Assembly: GCA_902785295.1 (NCBI GenBank)
Contig: CACZYK010000009.1
Location: 1 to 38,398, forward strand
Length of the DNA stretch: 38,398 bases
Direction of reading: 5' to 3'
Source of the DNA: an uncultured Clostridium sp.
GTDB taxonomy: Bacteria; Bacillota; Clostridia; Clostridiales; Clostridiaceae
Positions 28,001 through 38,225 of the stretch are shown piece after piece. The notes under the pieces were generated by a model. That model made no database searches. It was not told the origin of the DNA and worked only from the letters and a program-made list of their open reading frames with translations. Numbering within the stretch: position 1 is the stretch's first letter; the number at the start of each line of letters is the position of its first letter. A program made the position numbers and the translations under genes.

Positions 28001-31000
28001 ATGAAGCAACCTAAGATGCTAGATAATAAGAGTAATAGAAGAGTTGGGGATGAATTAAAAAATGAAATAAAAGTTAATTCTAAATTATCTATAATTTCTG
28101 CTTACTTTTCTATATATGCTTATAAAGAATTAAAAAGTGAATTAAGTAAAATTGATAGTTTGAGATTTCTATTTACAGAACCAACCTTTGTTAATAATAA
28201 GGAAAAGGTTAAAGAGTATTATATTGATAATAAATCAGAAAAAAATATTACTGGTACTGAATTTGAAATAAAATTGAGGAATGAAATGAATCAGTCAAGA
28301 ATATCTAAGGAATGTGCTGAGTGGATAAAGAAAAAGGTTGAAATTAAATCTTTAAGAAAACCTAATCCAGCACAACAACGTCTTATATATATTGAAAATG
28401 AAGCTGCTGATGAAAATGTTTCAATTAATGGAAGTGTAGATTTTACAACAGATGGATTAGGATTTTCTTCGTCAAGCAGAATAGATATAAATATGTGTAT
28501 GTATGGTAAAGAATATACAAAGCAGTTTCTTGAAAGTTTTGATAAGGTATGGAATGATAATTCATTAGTAGAAGATGTTAAGGCTAAGATGTTAGAACAT
28601 ATGAAAAATATTTATAAAGAAAATACCCCACAATTCATATACTTTGTGACATTATATAATATTTTTAAGGACTATCTTGGAGAATTAACTGAAGAAAATA
28701 TTGTTAAAACTAAAATAGGATTTAAAGAAACTGTTATTTGGAATAAATTATATAAGTTTCAGAAGGATGGCGTAATTGGAGTTATTGATAAATTAGAGAA
28801 ACATAGAGGATGTATTTTAGCAGATTCAGTAGGGCTTGGCAAGACTTTTTCTGCTTTAGCAGTAATAAAATATTATGAATTAAGAAACTATAGAGTACTT
28901 GTGTTAACTCCTAAAAAATTAAGAGAAAACTGGACTATATATACCCAAAATGATAAACGAAATATTCTATTAAAGGATAGGTTTAACTATGATGTATTAA
29001 ATCATACTGATTTATCAAGAGAAAGTGGGTATTCAGGAGAAATTAATTTAGAAACATTAAATTGGAGCAACTATGACCTTGTGGTTATAGATGAATCACA
29101 TAATTTCAGAAACAATAATGCTAGAAATAATAAAGTAACAAGATATTCAAAGTTATTAAATGATGTTATAAAAAGTGGTGCTGAAACAAAAATATTAATG
29201 TTATCTGCTACTCCTGTAAATAATAGGATGAATGATTTGAAAAATCAAATTAATTTTATTACTGAATGTGAAGATGATGCCTTTCAAGAAGATGGTATTG
29301 ATAGCATAGAATTAACTTTAAGAAAAGCTCAATTAATTTTTAATAGATGGACTAATCTTGAAGAAGATGAGAGAACAATTGATAATTTTATAGAAATGAT
29401 GAATATGGATTATTTCAAGTTATTAGATGCTGTAACAATTGCAAGGTCAAGAAAGCATATTGAAAAATATTACAACATAAATGAAATTGGAAAATTTCCA
29501 AAAAGATTAAAGCCTATAAATGTGAAATCAGAAATAGATTCACTTAATAAATTTCCAAAATTACAATATGTAAATAAAATAATAAAAAATCTTAATCTTG
29601 CTACATATTCACCACTTAAATATGTTTTACCAGAAAAAAGAAAAGAGTATGATAAAAAATATGATATATCAGTAAAGGGTGGAAAATCAATATTTAAACA
29701 GGTAGATAGAGAACAAAGTCTTGTTAATTTAATGAGAGTAAACATACTAAAAAGAATGGAAAGTTCCATAAATTCTTTTGGAATTACTGTAGCAAAATTA
29801 CTTAAACAAATTGATTATGTGCTAGATAAAATAGATAAAAAACAATTTGATTATGATGCTAATTTAAATATTGGAGACATTGAAATAGATGACCCTATTT
29901 TAGAAGATTCTTTAGTGGGCAATAAAGTTAAGGTATTAATTCAAGATATGGACTTAATAAGATGGAAACAAGATTTATTAGATGACCAAAGAAAATTAGT
30001 AGAACTTCTTATAGATGCAAAAAAGGTAGTAAATGAAAGAGATGCTAAACTAATAAAACTTAAAGAAATAATTGCAAATAAGATTAATCATCCTATTAAT
30101 GATAACAATAAAAAGATAATTATATTTTCAGCTTTTGCAGATACAGCTGAATACCTATTTGAGAATATATCAGAATGGTTAATGAAAGAATTTAATATAA
30201 ATACTGCATTAGTTACAGGTAGTGGAGAAAATAAGTGTACATTAAAGAATATTAAGAGGAAAGATTTAAATTCAATACTTATAAATTTCTCACCAATATC
30301 AAAGGAAAGAAATATTTATGCAGATGATGAAAAAGAAGAAATTGATGTACTTATTGCAACAGATTGTATTTCTGAAGGACAAAACTTGCAAGATTGTGAT
30401 TATCTTATCAACTATGATATCCATTGGAACCCAGTTAGAATAATCCAGCGATTTGGTAGAATAGACAGAATAGGCTCCAAAAATGATGTTATACAACTTG
30501 TTAATTTTTGGCCCAACATGGAACTTGATGAATATATCAATTTAGAAGCAAGAGTAAATGGAAGAATGGTATTACTAGATGTTTCTGCAACTGGAGAAGA
30601 AAATTTAATAGAAGACAATGAAAAATCACAAATGCATGACTTGGAATATAGAAAAAAGCAATTAAAAAAATTGCAAGAGGAAGTTGTTGACCTAGAGGAT
30701 ATTTCAGGAGGAATATCTATTACAGATTTGACAATGAATGATTTTAAGATGGATTTAATGGAATATATGAAAATACATAGAGAAGAATTAGAAAAAGCTC
30801 CTTTAGGTATGTATGCTGTTGTTAAAAATACAGATAATGATATGAAGGATGTAATTAAGCCTGGTGTTATTTTTACATTAAGACAAGTTAGCAATGCAAC
30901 GTCAAAACCAGAAGAAAGTAATCCACTAAAAGAATATTATATGGCATATGTTTATGATGATGGAACTGTTAAATATAATTACATTCATGCTAAAAATGTA

Positions 31001-31261
31001 TTAGATATTTATAAGAAATTATGTTGTGATAAAAATGAAGTGTTAAATGATATTGTAGAGGTATTTAATAAAGAAACAAATAATGGTAAAGATATGAAGA
31101 AGTATTCTAAACTACTTGAAAGTGCAATAGATAATATAATTGGCAAAAAAGAAGAAAAAGGTATTGCCTCATTATTCAGTAAAGGTGGCACCATGATTCA
31201 AAAGAGTTTATTTAAAGGTATTGAGGATTTTGAACTTGTTTCATTTATTGTAATTAAGTAG
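28001..31261 (+). CDS. SNF2-type helicase with degenerate phospholipase-D-like N-terminus
   Basis: 1086 residues. The N-terminal 190 residues look like the PLD-like domain of helicase-related proteins (IISAYFSIYAYKELK; GSVDFTTDGLG at about 146-156), but the catalytic His-x-Lys is not found, so it is probably not a nuclease. A superfamily 2 SNF2 motor follows: Walker A DSVGLGKT (275-282), DESH (364-367), SATP (402-405), and motif VI QRFGRIDRIGS from 816. Ribosome site AAGAGGT. The next gene overlaps its end closely and the set continues into mod and res, so it is probably an accessory motor of that system. Confidence 0.87.
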   Translation: MKQPKMLDNKSNRRVGDELKNEIKVNSKLSIISAYFSIYAYKELKSELSKIDSLRFLFTEPTFVNNKEKVKEYYIDNKSEKNITGTEFEIKLRNEMNQSRISKECAEWIKKKVEIKSLRKPNPAQQRLIYIENEAADENVSINGSVDFTTDGLGFSSSSRIDINMCMYGKEYTKQFLESFDKVWNDNSLVEDVKAKMLEHMKNIYKENTPQFIYFVTLYNIFKDYLGELTEENIVKTKIGFKETVIWNKLYKFQKDGVIGVIDKLEKHRGCILADSVGLGKTFSALAVIKYYELRNYRVLVLTPKKLRENWTIYTQNDKRNILLKDRFNYDVLNHTDLSRESGYSGEINLETLNWSNYDLVVIDESHNFRNNNARNNKVTRYSKLLNDVIKSGAETKILMLSATPVNNRMNDLKNQINFITECEDDAFQEDGIDSIELTLRKAQLIFNRWTNLEEDERTIDNFIEMMNMDYFKLLDAVTIARSRKHIEKYYNINEIGKFPKRLKPINVKSEIDSLNKFPKLQYVNKIIKNLNLATYSPLKYVLPEKRKEYDKKYDISVKGGKSIFKQVDREQSLVNLMRVNILKRMESSINSFGITVAKLLKQIDYVLDKIDKKQFDYDANLNIGDIEIDDPILEDSLVGNKVKVLIQDMDLIRWKQDLLDDQRKLVELLIDAKKVVNERDAKLIKLKEIIANKINHPINDNNKKIIIFSAFADTAEYLFENISEWLMKEFNINTALVTGSGENKCTLKNIKRKDLNSILINFSPISKERNIYADDEKEEIDVLIATDCISEGQNLQDCDYLINYDIHWNPVRIIQRFGRIDRIGSKNDVIQLVNFWPNMELDEYINLEARVNGRMVLLDVSATGEENLIEDNEKSQMHDLEYRKKQLKKLQEEVVDLEDISGGISITDLTMNDFKMDLMEYMKIHREELEKAPLGMYAVVKNTDNDMKDVIKPGVIFTLRQVSNATSKPEESNPLKEYYMAYVYDDGTVKYNYIHAKNVLDIYKKLCCDKNEVLNDIVEVFNKETNNGKDMKKYSKLLESAIDNIIGKKEEKGIASLFSKGGTMIQKSLFKGIEDFELVSFIVIK

Positions 31262-31270
31262 GTGAATTAT

Positions 31271-32026
31271 ATGGAGAATAGGTTATATGAGTACATGAAT
31301 ATACCAGAGAACTGTAGAATTGATAAAACAGTATTTAAAAAATTATTTTATGAAAATGCAATAATGAGTAAAAATGATAAAGAAGTATTTAAAAATGATA
31401 TAGATAAAATAACTATTAAATATTCATTAAAAGAAGAATATTTGAATATACCAACATTTAATGATGATGAATTAAATTATGATGAAATAGAAATACTTGA
31501 AGTTAATTTAGTTAATGATAATAAATATCAAAGAATATGTGAAATTATACAAAAAACAATACCATATCCTATGATTATTGTATTAACTTATAATGAAAAA
31601 ATACTTATAAATGTAGCATATAAACGTGTAAATAAAAATGATGCAGAGAAAAATACAGTTGTTAAATATATTTATAGTGATTGGATTAGTTTTGATCATG
31701 TTAATAATAATGAACAACAATTTTTAAATTCTATAAATATATCTAAGCTATCTTACATTAATATGTACAAGCTATACTGTAGTTTTGTTCAAAAAATAGA
31801 TATATTAAATACTTCTGAAATTGCTGGAACATTTGATGAACTTGAAAATAGAGATATAGAGGAATTACAAGAAATTCAAAAGAAGATTTTGGATATAGAT
31901 AATGAATTAAGAAAGCTTAACAATTTGATAGATAAGGAAGAACAATTTAATAGAAAAGTAGAGCTAAATATTAAAATAAAAAAATGCCAAACAAAGAAAA
32001 TAGAATTGATAAATTCATTAAGATAG
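31271..32026 (+). CDS. DUF4391 domain protein
   Basis: 251 residues, matching in my reading the DUF4391 family that accompanies such helicase and type III restriction genes. The N-terminal half is alpha/beta (PYPMIIVLTYNEKILINVAYK). The C-terminal 60 residues are a charged coiled coil (ELQEIQKKILDIDNELRKL). No catalytic motif is seen. The ATG at 31271 is preferred to the in-frame GTG at 31262, because AGGTGA (31260-31265) overlaps that GTG and fits the ATG. The stop of the helicase gene forms part of this ribosome site, so the two are translationally coupled. Function unknown; it may be a bridging or specificity subunit. Confidence 0.7.
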   Translation: MENRLYEYMNIPENCRIDKTVFKKLFYENAIMSKNDKEVFKNDIDKITIKYSLKEEYLNIPTFNDDELNYDEIEILEVNLVNDNKYQRICEIIQKTIPYPMIIVLTYNEKILINVAYKRVNKNDAEKNTVVKYIYSDWISFDHVNNNEQQFLNSINISKLSYINMYKLYCSFVQKIDILNTSEIAGTFDELENRDIEELQEIQKKILDIDNELRKLNNLIDKEEQFNRKVELNIKIKKCQTKKIELINSLR

Positions 32027-32061
32027 ATTAATAATTTATAGCATTAGCATGGGGGACAAAA

Positions 32062-34020
32062 ATGAAAGAGACAATTAATGATGAATTAAAAATAAAGGAT
32101 ATAGATACTATTGAAAAAATAAATGGAGAAAGCTTAGATATAGTTAAGGAAAACGTTAAAAAGTTAAAAGAAATTTTCCCAGAAGTATTTTGTGAAGATA
32201 AGATTGATTTTAAAAGATTAAAAGAGGTGCTTGGAGAATATACTGATGATAGTGATGAAAGATATAGATTTGAATGGCATAAAAAATCAAAAGCAATAAA
32301 ATTGTCACAAACTCCATCTAAAGGTACATTAAGACCTTGCAAAGAAGAAAGCAAAAATTGGGAGACTACAGAAAATTTATACATAGAAGGAGATAACCTT
32401 GAAGTATTAAAACTTCTTCAAAAGAGCTATCAGGGAAAGATAAAGATGATATACATAGACCCTCCATATAATACTGGAAATGATTTTATATATCCAGATA
32501 ATTACAGGGATAATATAGAAAATTATTTAAAAATTACAGGACAAAAAGATGAAGAAGGAAATAAAATATCAACTAATTCTGAAACGGATGGAAGCTATCA
32601 CACTAAGTGGCTGAATATGATGTATCCTAGATTAAGATTATCTAAAAATTTATTACATAAAGATGGAATTATGTTTGTAAGTATAGATGATAATGAAGTA
32701 GAAAATTTAAAAAAGATTTGTGATGAGATATTTGGAGAAAGTAATTTTATTGCATATTTTACATGGATAAAAAAGAAAAAAGGAAGCCATTTGTCTAAGA
32801 CTGTAAGGAATATGACAGAATATATTTTATGTTATGCTAAAGAAATAAATAAAATAGAATTATTTGGTGAAGAAGCTTATTCAGATAAATGGCAACCATT
32901 AGTAAAAAGAACTAATGCTCATAAAATTTTAGTATTTCCATCAAATGAAGTTGAGACAAAATTAATTGATGGTGAATATGAAGCAGGGGTTTATGGAGAA
33001 GGAACATCATCATTAGAGTTTATGGAAAATTTTATTGTTCATAATAATAAAGTAAAAACCAAGATTAAGGTTAATGGACCATTTGTATGGACTCAAGGTA
33101 AGTTGAATGAAGAAATAGAAAAAGGAACTAAGATATCATTGTCATCAAAATTTGGGTTTAATGTATTTAGGTCTGATCAAGAAGAAAAGATAAAAAGACC
33201 AATAACAATTTTGGATTCAAAATTGAACATTGGAACTAATGAAGATGCCTATAAAGAAATTATTAGTATTTTTGGTAAGGAGGGAATTATGAGTTATCCT
33301 AAACCTATATCATTAATAAAATATTTAATTAGAACTATTAGTTATTATTATAAAGATATGATAGTATTAGATTTCTTTTCCGGTTCATCAACAACAGCAC
33401 ATGCAGTTATGCAATTAAATGCAGAAGATAAAGGAAATAGAAAATTTATTATGGTTCAATTGCCAGAAGAATGTGACGAAAATTCAGAAGCTTATAAAGC
33501 AGGATATAAAAATATATGTGAAATAGCCAAAGAGCGTATAAGAAGAGCTGGAGATAAAATTGTTGAGGAAAATAAAGATAAAGAAGGAATAGAAAATTTA
33601 GATATAGGCTTTAAAGTATTTAAGCTTGCTAAATCAAATATTAAACCTTGGAATCCTGATTATGATAATTTAGAAATGACTTTAGAAGACAGTATTAATA
33701 ATTTTGTTCCAGGAAGGACAGAAGAAGATATAGTATATGAAATAATGCTTAAGTATGGAATTGACTTAACATATCCTGTTGATGTTAAGGAGGTTTGTGG
33801 TAAAAAAATATTTAGTATTGGATTTGGGGCATTAATTGTTTGTTTAGATAGTGAAATTACTTTAGAATTAGTAAATGAAATTGTTAAATATAAAAATGAA
33901 TTAAATCCTAAAATTTGTAGAGTAGTATTTAGAGATAATGGTTTTAAGACTGATAGTGTAAAAACTAATGCTATAGAAATATTACATAGAAATAATATAA
34001 AAGAGATTATGAGTATATAG
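32062..34020 (+). CDS. mod: Type III restriction-modification methyltransferase (Mod)
   Basis: 652 residues, a normal Mod length. It is a beta-class N6-adenine methyltransferase: catalytic motif IV DPPYNTG starts at D133, and the AdoMet-binding motif I DFFSGSSTTAHA starts at D437. The roughly 300 residues between hold the target-recognition domain (around 200-400), so the recognised sequence cannot be read off. AGGGGGACA-like ribosome site before the ATG. No simple-sequence repeat that would suggest phase variation is inside the gene. res follows after 12 bases, forming the Mod-Res complex. Confidence 0.93.
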   Translation: MKETINDELKIKDIDTIEKINGESLDIVKENVKKLKEIFPEVFCEDKIDFKRLKEVLGEYTDDSDERYRFEWHKKSKAIKLSQTPSKGTLRPCKEESKNWETTENLYIEGDNLEVLKLLQKSYQGKIKMIYIDPPYNTGNDFIYPDNYRDNIENYLKITGQKDEEGNKISTNSETDGSYHTKWLNMMYPRLRLSKNLLHKDGIMFVSIDDNEVENLKKICDEIFGESNFIAYFTWIKKKKGSHLSKTVRNMTEYILCYAKEINKIELFGEEAYSDKWQPLVKRTNAHKILVFPSNEVETKLIDGEYEAGVYGEGTSSLEFMENFIVHNNKVKTKIKVNGPFVWTQGKLNEEIEKGTKISLSSKFGFNVFRSDQEEKIKRPITILDSKLNIGTNEDAYKEIISIFGKEGIMSYPKPISLIKYLIRTISYYYKDMIVLDFFSGSSTTAHAVMQLNAEDKGNRKFIMVQLPEECDENSEAYKAGYKNICEIAKERIRRAGDKIVEENKDKEGIENLDIGFKVFKLAKSNIKPWNPDYDNLEMTLEDSINNFVPGRTEEDIVYEIMLKYGIDLTYPVDVKEVCGKKIFSIGFGALIVCLDSEITLELVNEIVKYKNELNPKICRVVFRDNGFKTDSVKTNAIEILHRNNIKEIMSI

Positions 34021-34032
34021 GGGGAAGCTATT

Positions 34033-36981
34033 ATGGAATTAAAGTTTGATTCAGAACTTGATTATCAAAAAGAAGCTATAGCCTCTATAGTTGATATATT
34101 TAATGGACAAAGAGTTACACAGTCTAATTTTACAGTTTTATCTAACATTGATGAAGTAGGAACAGTAGGTAAGTTAGTTACTGAGCATGGAGTAGGTAAT
34201 AAATTAGAATTAGATGAAGAGGATATATTAAAAAATGTGAATAAAATTCAACTTGAAAATGGTTTGAAGCAGTCAACACTAAAAGAGCTGCAAAAAGATA
34301 ATTATTATTTTACAATAGAAATGGAAACTGGTACTGGAAAAACTTATGTTTATTTAAGAACTATTTTTGAATTAAATAAAAAATATGGTTTTACTAAGTT
34401 TGTAATTATGGTGCCATCAGTTGCAATTAAAGAAGGTGTAATGAAATCTATTGCAATAATGAAAGAGCATTTTAAGGAATTGTATGATAATGTTATTTTT
34501 GAGTCTTATGAATATAAATCTCAAAAGCTTGATGTATTTAGAGATTTTGCTACAAGTGACAATATAAGAATTATGATTATGACAATCCAATCAATAGAGA
34601 AGGATAATAATATTATTAACATTGAAAATGAAAAAACAAATGGATTAAAGCCAATTGAGTTTCTTCAAGAAACTAATCCAATAATAATAATTGATGAACC
34701 ACAAACTACAATAAGTACAGAGAAACGAAGAGATAGTGTCAATTCATTAAATCCATTATGCAAAATAGGTTATTCTGCTACACATGAATATAAAATTAAT
34801 CTTATGTATAGACTTAACGCTGTTGATGCTTATGAAAAGCAACTTGTAAAACAAATAGAAGTGGCAAGTTTAATAAGTAGGGATAGTCATAATGAAGCTT
34901 ATATAAAACTTATTAGTGTAAGTAATAAAAACAATAAAATAAGAGCAAAAATTCAATTTGATAAATGGGATTCAAAAAAAGGAGATATAGTTAGAACAAC
35001 TAAAGAATTTAAATTTGGAGATGATTTAAAAGAATTATCAGGAAATAGAGAAATATATAATGGTTATATAATAACTGAGATAAATGCAAAAGCAGGAAAT
35101 GAGTTTGTGGATTTTTCAGGGGCAGACATAATTAGATTAGGTGAAGTTCGTGGTGAAGTAAATGATGATATTGTAAAGAGAACACAAATCAGAAAGACTA
35201 TTGAAGAACACTTAAATAAGGAATTAGTATTAAAGCAACATGGCATTAAAGTATTAAGCTTATTTTTCATTGATAAGGTTGCAAATTATAGATATTATGA
35301 TGATAAGGGAAATCCTCATAAAGGTAAATATGCTATTTGGTTTGAAGAAGAATATAAAAATGCAATAAAAAAGCCTAAATATAATACCTTATTTAATGAT
35401 GTAGATATAGAATCAGAAGCAGAAGAAGTTCATGGAGGATATTTTGCTAAGGATAAGAAAGGAAAGTTTAAGGATACTAATGGAACAAGTGCAGCAGATG
35501 AAGATGAATACAATCTTATTATGAAGGATAAGGAAAAGTTACTTAGTTTTGATAGTAAGTTAAAATTTATTTTTTCACATTCCATGCTAAGAGAGGGATG
35601 GGATAATCCTAATGTATTTCAAATATGTACATTAAATGAAACAAAATCTACAATGAAGAAGAGACAGGAAATAGGTAGAGGTCTAAGACTTGCAGTAAAT
35701 CAAGATGGAGAGAGAATTCAAGGATTTAATGTAAATACTCTTACAATAATGGCTAACGAAAGTTATGATGATTTTGCTAGAACACTTCAACATGAATATG
35801 AAAAAGAAGAAGGTATTAAATTTGGAGTTGTAGAAAGTCATACCTTTGCAAATATAGTTGTTGAATCAGACGAAGAAACAGAATATTTAGGAGAGGAAAA
35901 ATCAAATGTAATATTTAATTGTCTTAAAGATAATAATTATATTGATGATAAAGGTAAGGTAACTGATAAGCTAAAAAAAGACTTAAAGGATAACTTGCTT
36001 AAAGTTCCAGATGAATTTATAGAACAAAAACCACAAATTATAGAAACTTTAAAGAAAATTTCAGGAAATTTAAATATAAAAAATGCAGAGGATAAAAAGC
36101 AAGTAAAATTAAACAAGGCAAGATATTTAAGTCCAGAATTTAAAGAACTATGGGATAAAATAAAATATAAAACAACGTATTCAGTAGATTTTGATTCTAA
36201 AGAACTTATAAAAGAATGTGCAGATGAAATACAAAGAACTTTAAGTGTAAATAAAGTGAAGCTATTATATACAAAAGCAGAATTAGATATTAGTAAAGCT
36301 GGTACTATTGCAGCAGAAATAAACAGAACAACTGAAGATGCTGGTGAATACAGATTTGATTTACCAGATATTATTACTTTTCTTCAAAATGAAACAAGAC
36401 TTACAAGAAAAACTATAGTATCAATATTATTAAATTGTGGCAGATTAGATTCTTTTAAAGTTAATCCTAGAGCTTTTATGGATGAAGTGTTAAAAATCAT
36501 AAAAAGAAAAATGAGATTAAAAATAGTAGATGGTATTAAATATCAAAAATTAGGTGATGATGAATATTATGCACAAGAACTATTTAATACTGAAGAGTTA
36601 TATGGATATCTATCAAAAAATATGATAGAAAGTAAAAAATCTGTTTATGAGTATATAGTTTATGATTCAGGAGTTGAAGCAGAATTTGCACAAAAATTTG
36701 AAAAAAATGAAGACGTAAAAATGTATGTGAAATTACCAGATTGGTTTAAAGTAGATACCCCACTTGGAAGCTATAATCCTGATTGGGCAGTTATGATAGA
36801 AAAGAATGGAGAAGAAAAACTTTATTTTGTTGTGGAAACCAAAGGAAACATTTTGGCAGAGGAACTAAGAGAAAGAGAATATAGAAAAATTCAATGTGGT
36901 CATAAACATTTTGAAGCACTAGATACTGGTGTTATATTTACTGAAACTGATAGTTTTGAAAAATTTAAGGAAAATATATAA
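34033..36981 (+). CDS. res: Type III restriction enzyme helicase-nuclease (Res)
   Basis: 982 residues. An SF2 helicase begins with Walker A METGTGKT (97-104); DEPQ (221-224) serves as motif II; SATHEYK and the motif VI-like RQEIGRGLRLAV follow. A C-terminal PD-(D/E)xK nuclease is seen as YNPDWAVM (P916, D917) and VVETKG (E935, K937). All catalytic residues are present. It acts with Mod on unmethylated, suitably oriented sites. It ends at 36981, and no clear terminator follows before the tandem repeats. Confidence 0.93.
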   Translation: MELKFDSELDYQKEAIASIVDIFNGQRVTQSNFTVLSNIDEVGTVGKLVTEHGVGNKLELDEEDILKNVNKIQLENGLKQSTLKELQKDNYYFTIEMETGTGKTYVYLRTIFELNKKYGFTKFVIMVPSVAIKEGVMKSIAIMKEHFKELYDNVIFESYEYKSQKLDVFRDFATSDNIRIMIMTIQSIEKDNNIINIENEKTNGLKPIEFLQETNPIIIIDEPQTTISTEKRRDSVNSLNPLCKIGYSATHEYKINLMYRLNAVDAYEKQLVKQIEVASLISRDSHNEAYIKLISVSNKNNKIRAKIQFDKWDSKKGDIVRTTKEFKFGDDLKELSGNREIYNGYIITEINAKAGNEFVDFSGADIIRLGEVRGEVNDDIVKRTQIRKTIEEHLNKELVLKQHGIKVLSLFFIDKVANYRYYDDKGNPHKGKYAIWFEEEYKNAIKKPKYNTLFNDVDIESEAEEVHGGYFAKDKKGKFKDTNGTSAADEDEYNLIMKDKEKLLSFDSKLKFIFSHSMLREGWDNPNVFQICTLNETKSTMKKRQEIGRGLRLAVNQDGERIQGFNVNTLTIMANESYDDFARTLQHEYEKEEGIKFGVVESHTFANIVVESDEETEYLGEEKSNVIFNCLKDNNYIDDKGKVTDKLKKDLKDNLLKVPDEFIEQKPQIIETLKKISGNLNIKNAEDKKQVKLNKARYLSPEFKELWDKIKYKTTYSVDFDSKELIKECADEIQRTLSVNKVKLLYTKAELDISKAGTIAAEINRTTEDAGEYRFDLPDIITFLQNETRLTRKTIVSILLNCGRLDSFKVNPRAFMDEVLKIIKRKMRLKIVDGIKYQKLGDDEYYAQELFNTEELYGYLSKNMIESKKSVYEYIVYDSGVEAEFAQKFEKNEDVKMYVKLPDWFKVDTPLGSYNPDWAVMIEKNGEEKLYFVVETKGNILAEELREREYRKIQCGHKHFEALDTGVIFTETDSFEKFKENI

Positions 36982-37020
36982 TTTAATTTGCACTTAAAAA
37001 TTTGAATTATTATAAAAAGC

Positions 37021-37080
37021 AAGCGAAGAAAACAAGCGATAAAAAACAAGTGAAGAAAATAAGCGAAGAAAATAAGCGAT
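37021..37080. repeat. 13-base imperfect tandem repeat downstream of res
   Basis: Units AAGCGAAGAAAAC (37021-37033), AAGCGATAAAAAAC (37034-37047), AAGTGAAGAAAAT (37048-37060) and AAGCGAAGAAAAT (37061-37073), plus a partial AAGCGAT. About 4.5 copies, intergenic. Copy number may vary between strains. The rest of 36982-37197 shows only the ribosome site of the next gene. Confidence 0.8.
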
Positions 37081-37197
37081 ATAGCATAAGTACTTAATTT
37101 AAGTGTTTCAATAATAAGAGCAATTTTAGCAGAAATGTGGAAGATGTATTACCATTATGAAGTAATAGTAATAGAACAATATTGGTTTGGAGGTGGA

Positions 37198-37644
37198 ATG
37201 GTGATAACAATATTTAAGGATAAAAAGGATATACCACAAGATATAGAATATGTAGAATTAAATGATATTTATTTTAATCAGAATACCTCTTCCATTCTTG
37301 ATGATAGAGCTAAGAAAATAATAGAAGTAATTGATGGCTCAAAGTTAATCAGCAAATACAAAATATGTTCGAGATTCGATGGCATTACATTAGACATAGA
37401 TAAGTTATCAGCTGGTTGCAAGACAGTATTGAATGTGCTTTATAACCCAGATAAAGTGTTCTGTTTAAAAGAATGTGGAAATAATGCTTTAGAGATATTA
37501 TATGGTTTAGAATCTGGAAAGGTATATAGTGATTATGCGTTAATTCCTTTTGATATGAAGGCTGTAAATGTGCAAACTGCATCTGGTACAAAGGTAATTA
37601 GTGACTATGAAGAGTTAAAGGAGTGGTGGAGCCATGAAGAGTAA
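37198..37644 (+). CDS. DUF4869-like protein
   Basis: 148 residues from the ATG at 37198. GGAGGTGG (37189-37196) precedes it, and the adjacent in-frame GTG at 37201 is an equally good start by spacing. The segment DKLSAGCKTVLNVLYNPDKV with ECGNNALEIL (about 69-101) resembles DUF4869 proteins, which have LSGGVK and CGDNCA in the same places. No catalytic motif, signal or membrane segment is seen. It overlaps the following P-loop gene by 11 bases, so the two form a coupled pair. Function unknown. Confidence 0.65.
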   Translation: MVITIFKDKKDIPQDIEYVELNDIYFNQNTSSILDDRAKKIIEVIDGSKLISKYKICSRFDGITLDIDKLSAGCKTVLNVLYNPDKVFCLKECGNNALEILYGLESGKVYSDYALIPFDMKAVNVQTASGTKVISDYEELKEWWSHEE

Positions 37645-38062
37645 GCCGAATGTTATGGATCATTTTTCTACTGTTCACACTTCATTTATTGTAGATTTTA
37701 AATTTACAAACAATATCACGATATTGACAGGAGATTCTGGAATAGGAAAAACAGCATCATTCTTATTTATAAAAGAGTGCATAGCTATTAATCCTGATAT
37801 TATCTGCTTAAATTATTTGGATTATCATAAAGATATAAATAATATTATAAAAACAGCAGAAGGTAAGCTTATCGTCATAGATAATGCAGATATTCTTTTG
37901 GATGATAATATAAGAAAATATATTGCATTAGATGATAAGAATCAATATTTAATTATTGGAAGGAATCCAAAGAATCTGTTTGCCACAAAGGAAAACCTGT
38001 TTGAGTTGGTAAGTGAAAAAGTTGGGGAGCAGACAAAACTAATGATTAAACCATATTTATAG
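37634..38062 (+). CDS. Small P-loop NTPase paired with the DUF4869-like protein
   Basis: 142 residues. Walker A is TGDSGIGKT (32-40) and a Walker B-like strand is LIVIDNAD (79-86). Only one core strand order is visible and no sensor or lid motifs follow, so it is a minimal nucleotide-binding domain rather than a full AAA+ protein. The start overlaps the upstream gene, with GGTGGAG as ribosome site. It may be a small GTPase- or kinase-like partner. I do not recognise a family and do not assign a function. Confidence 0.7.
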   Translation: MKSKPNVMDHFSTVHTSFIVDFKFTNNITILTGDSGIGKTASFLFIKECIAINPDIICLNYLDYHKDINNIIKTAEGKLIVIDNADILLDDNIRKYIALDDKNQYLIIGRNPKNLFATKENLFELVSEKVGEQTKLMIKPYL

Positions 38063-38171
38063 AAATATCAACAATAAAGACATTTATATATACTTGAAAA
38101 AATACATTTTGAATGTAAAATAATAGCAAAAGCTTTGAAGTATAGAAATTTATTATTTATGATGATAAAAC

Positions 38172-38222
38172 TAACCCATAAAAGCATAATATATTGTATT
38201 GCTTTAATGGGTTAATTTTTAT
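38172..38222 (+). terminator. Terminator of the DUF4869/P-loop pair
   Basis: TAACCCAT (38172-38179) pairs with ATGGGTTA (38207-38214) and continues after one mismatch as AAAGC with GCTTT, followed by ATTTTTATTTT. It lies 110 bases after the stop. Confidence 0.85.
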
Positions 38223-38225
38223 TTT

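Noticed and set aside
32062-34020. Possible phase-variable repeat in mod
   Set aside because: No homopolymer or short tandem repeat long enough to slip was found inside the gene.
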